DNA of 64,000 nt from Variovorax sp. S12S4. GTDB lineage: Bacteria; Pseudomonadota; Gammaproteobacteria; Burkholderiales; Burkholderiaceae_C. The notes below the pieces were generated by a model. The model was not told the origin of the DNA and made no database searches. It saw only the letters and a program-made list of their open reading frames with translations. A program made the translations under genes and the position numbers. The stretch spans positions 620,001 through 684,000 of the forward strand of contig NZ_JALPKR020000002.1 in NCBI RefSeq assembly GCF_023195515.1. Reading direction: 5' to 3'. This document shows positions 63,188-64,000 of the stretch, piece by piece. The first letter of the stretch is position 1, and each line of letters starts with the position of its first letter.

Positions 63188-64000
63188 TCAGCGGGCCTTG
63201 ACCTCGCGCACGTGGCTGTCCAGCTCGGTGAAGCTGGGCCGCTCGGTCGAGAACAGCACCTTACGGCCGAATTCCACCGCCAGCTGCGGTGCGTACCCGT
63301 TCAGGCTTGCGAGCAGCGTGACCTTGGTGCACTGGTACATCTTCATGCTCTCGGCCACCTTCTGCTCGATGAGCGAAGCCAGCGGCGAGACGAAGCCGTA
63401 GGCCATCAGCACGCCCAGGAAGGTGCCCACCATCGCGTGCGCAATCAGCGCGCCCATCTCAGAAGGCGGCAGGTCGGCCGAGGCCAGCGCATGCACCACG
63501 CCCATCACAGCCGCAACGATGCCCAGCGCGGGCAGCGCGTCGCCCACGCGCGAAAGGCTGTGCATGGGTACTTCGGCTTCGTGCTTGATGGTTTCGATCT
63601 CGTGGTCCATCAGCGCTTCGATCTCGAAGGCGTCGGTGTTGCCGCTGATGACCAGCCGCAGGTAGTCGCACAGGAACTCCATCACGGCCTCGTCGGCCAG
63701 GATGTTGGGGTAGCGCGCAAAGATCTCGCTCTTGGCCGGGTCCTCCACGTCGGACTCCAGCTTCATCATTCCTTCCTTGCGCGCCTTGGCCAGCAGCTCG
63801 TAGAGCAGCGCCAGCAGGTCCAGGTAGAGCTGCCGGTTGTGCTTGGACGAGCGCAGCAGGAGCGGCAGCTCCTTGAGCGTGGACTTGATCGTCTTGCCGT
63901 TGTTGCCCGCAATGAAGGCGCCCAGCGCGGAGCCGCCGATCATCAACAGCTCGACCGGCTGGAACAGCACGCCGAAGTGCCCGCCCATGAGCGCATAGCC
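63188..64000 (-). CDS. motA: Flagellar stator protein MotA (5' end beyond window)
   Basis: At least 271 codons are present, and the frame stays open to the window edge (G-Y-A-L-M-G-G-HFGVLFQPVELL). An ATG at 63988 is internal by family comparison, since MotA has a first helix before GGHFG. Membrane helices and the conserved proline segment are visible (GDALPALGIVAAVMGVVHAL and MVGTFLGVLMAYGFVSPLASLI). Charged loop residues that contact FliG lie near ELLAKARKEGMMKLE. It probably begins the motA-motB-cheA operon. Confidence 0.96.
   Translation of the reverse strand, partial: GYALMGGHFGVLFQPVELLMIGGSALGAFIAGNNGKTIKSTLKELPLLLRSSKHNRQLYLDLLALLYELLAKARKEGMMKLESDVEDPAKSEIFARYPNILADEAVMEFLCDYLRLVISGNTDAFEIEALMDHEIETIKHEAEVPMHSLSRVGDALPALGIVAAVMGVVHALASADLPPSEMGALIAHAMVGTFLGVLMAYGFVSPLASLIEQKVAESMKMYQCTKVTLLASLNGYAPQLAVEFGRKVLFSTERPSFTELDSHVREVKAR

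Overview
This GC-rich window reads as the chromosome of a betaproteobacterium of the order Burkholderiales, family Comamonadaceae, most probably Variovorax or a close relative. The assignment rests on gene order (rhodanese-grx-secB-gpsA, gpmA-ctpA-thiF, ubiE-Tim44-ubiJ-ubiB, flhB-flhA-flhF-flhG-fliA, motA-motB-cheA) and on protein sequence character, not on a database search. Coding density is very high. I found no rRNA, tRNA, CRISPR array, transposase or phage gene, and no stretch above 300 bases without a gene.

Positions 1-5.7 kb hold cofactor and housekeeping genes: the end of panB, panC, queE and queD on the plus strand, then nadA, nadC, gpsA, secB, a glutaredoxin and a membrane rhodanese on the minus strand. 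A divergent block follows with gpmA, a C-terminal processing protease and a ThiF/MoeB-like adenylyltransferase, then an AsmA-family protein. From 12.0 to 14.6 kb there is a three-gene phosphorelay set: a receiver-only regulator, a NarL-type regulator and a CHASE3 sensor kinase. From 14.8 to 17.4 kb lies a set of small envelope or stress proteins (DUF1328, YqjD-like, YqjE-like, an unknown membrane protein, a ferritin-like protein and a BON lipoprotein).

Positions 17.6-31.3 kb are almost all on the minus strand. They contain a DUF429 protein, a frameshifted drug/metabolite transporter, a BLUF blue-light sensor coupled to folE, an EEP-family hydrolase, nudB, aspS, DUF502, FmdB, a sodium:solute symporter, the ubiquinone genes ubiB, ubiJ and ubiE with a Tim44-like protein among them, a DUF971 protein and a HIT protein. 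At 31.3-36.5 kb is a 1292-residue FAD/Fe-S oxidoreductase next to serA. The ugpBAECQ operon for glycerol-3-phosphate uptake occupies 36.7-41.7 kb, followed by a DUF3772 mechanosensitive channel.

The last 20 kb are motility: flhB, flhA, flhF, flhG and fliA run as overlapping genes on plus, and motA, motB, cheA, an HDOD gene, cheR, cheD, cheB, cheY and cheZ run on minus. Between them sit a MerR-TipAS regulator with a textbook 19-bp-spacer promoter, a translationally coupled carotenoid oxygenase, and a CsgG-like lipoprotein.

The most unusual points are a FlhF with about 385 extra C-terminal residues, an FlhG whose P-loop has lost its lysines, a QueD-type enzyme with Ser in place of the nucleophilic Cys, the folE-BLUF coupling, the MerR-carotenoid oxygenase pair, and two single-base homopolymer frameshifts (the DMT transporter and the 3' end of ugpB). 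I did not find a clear new defence or mobile system.
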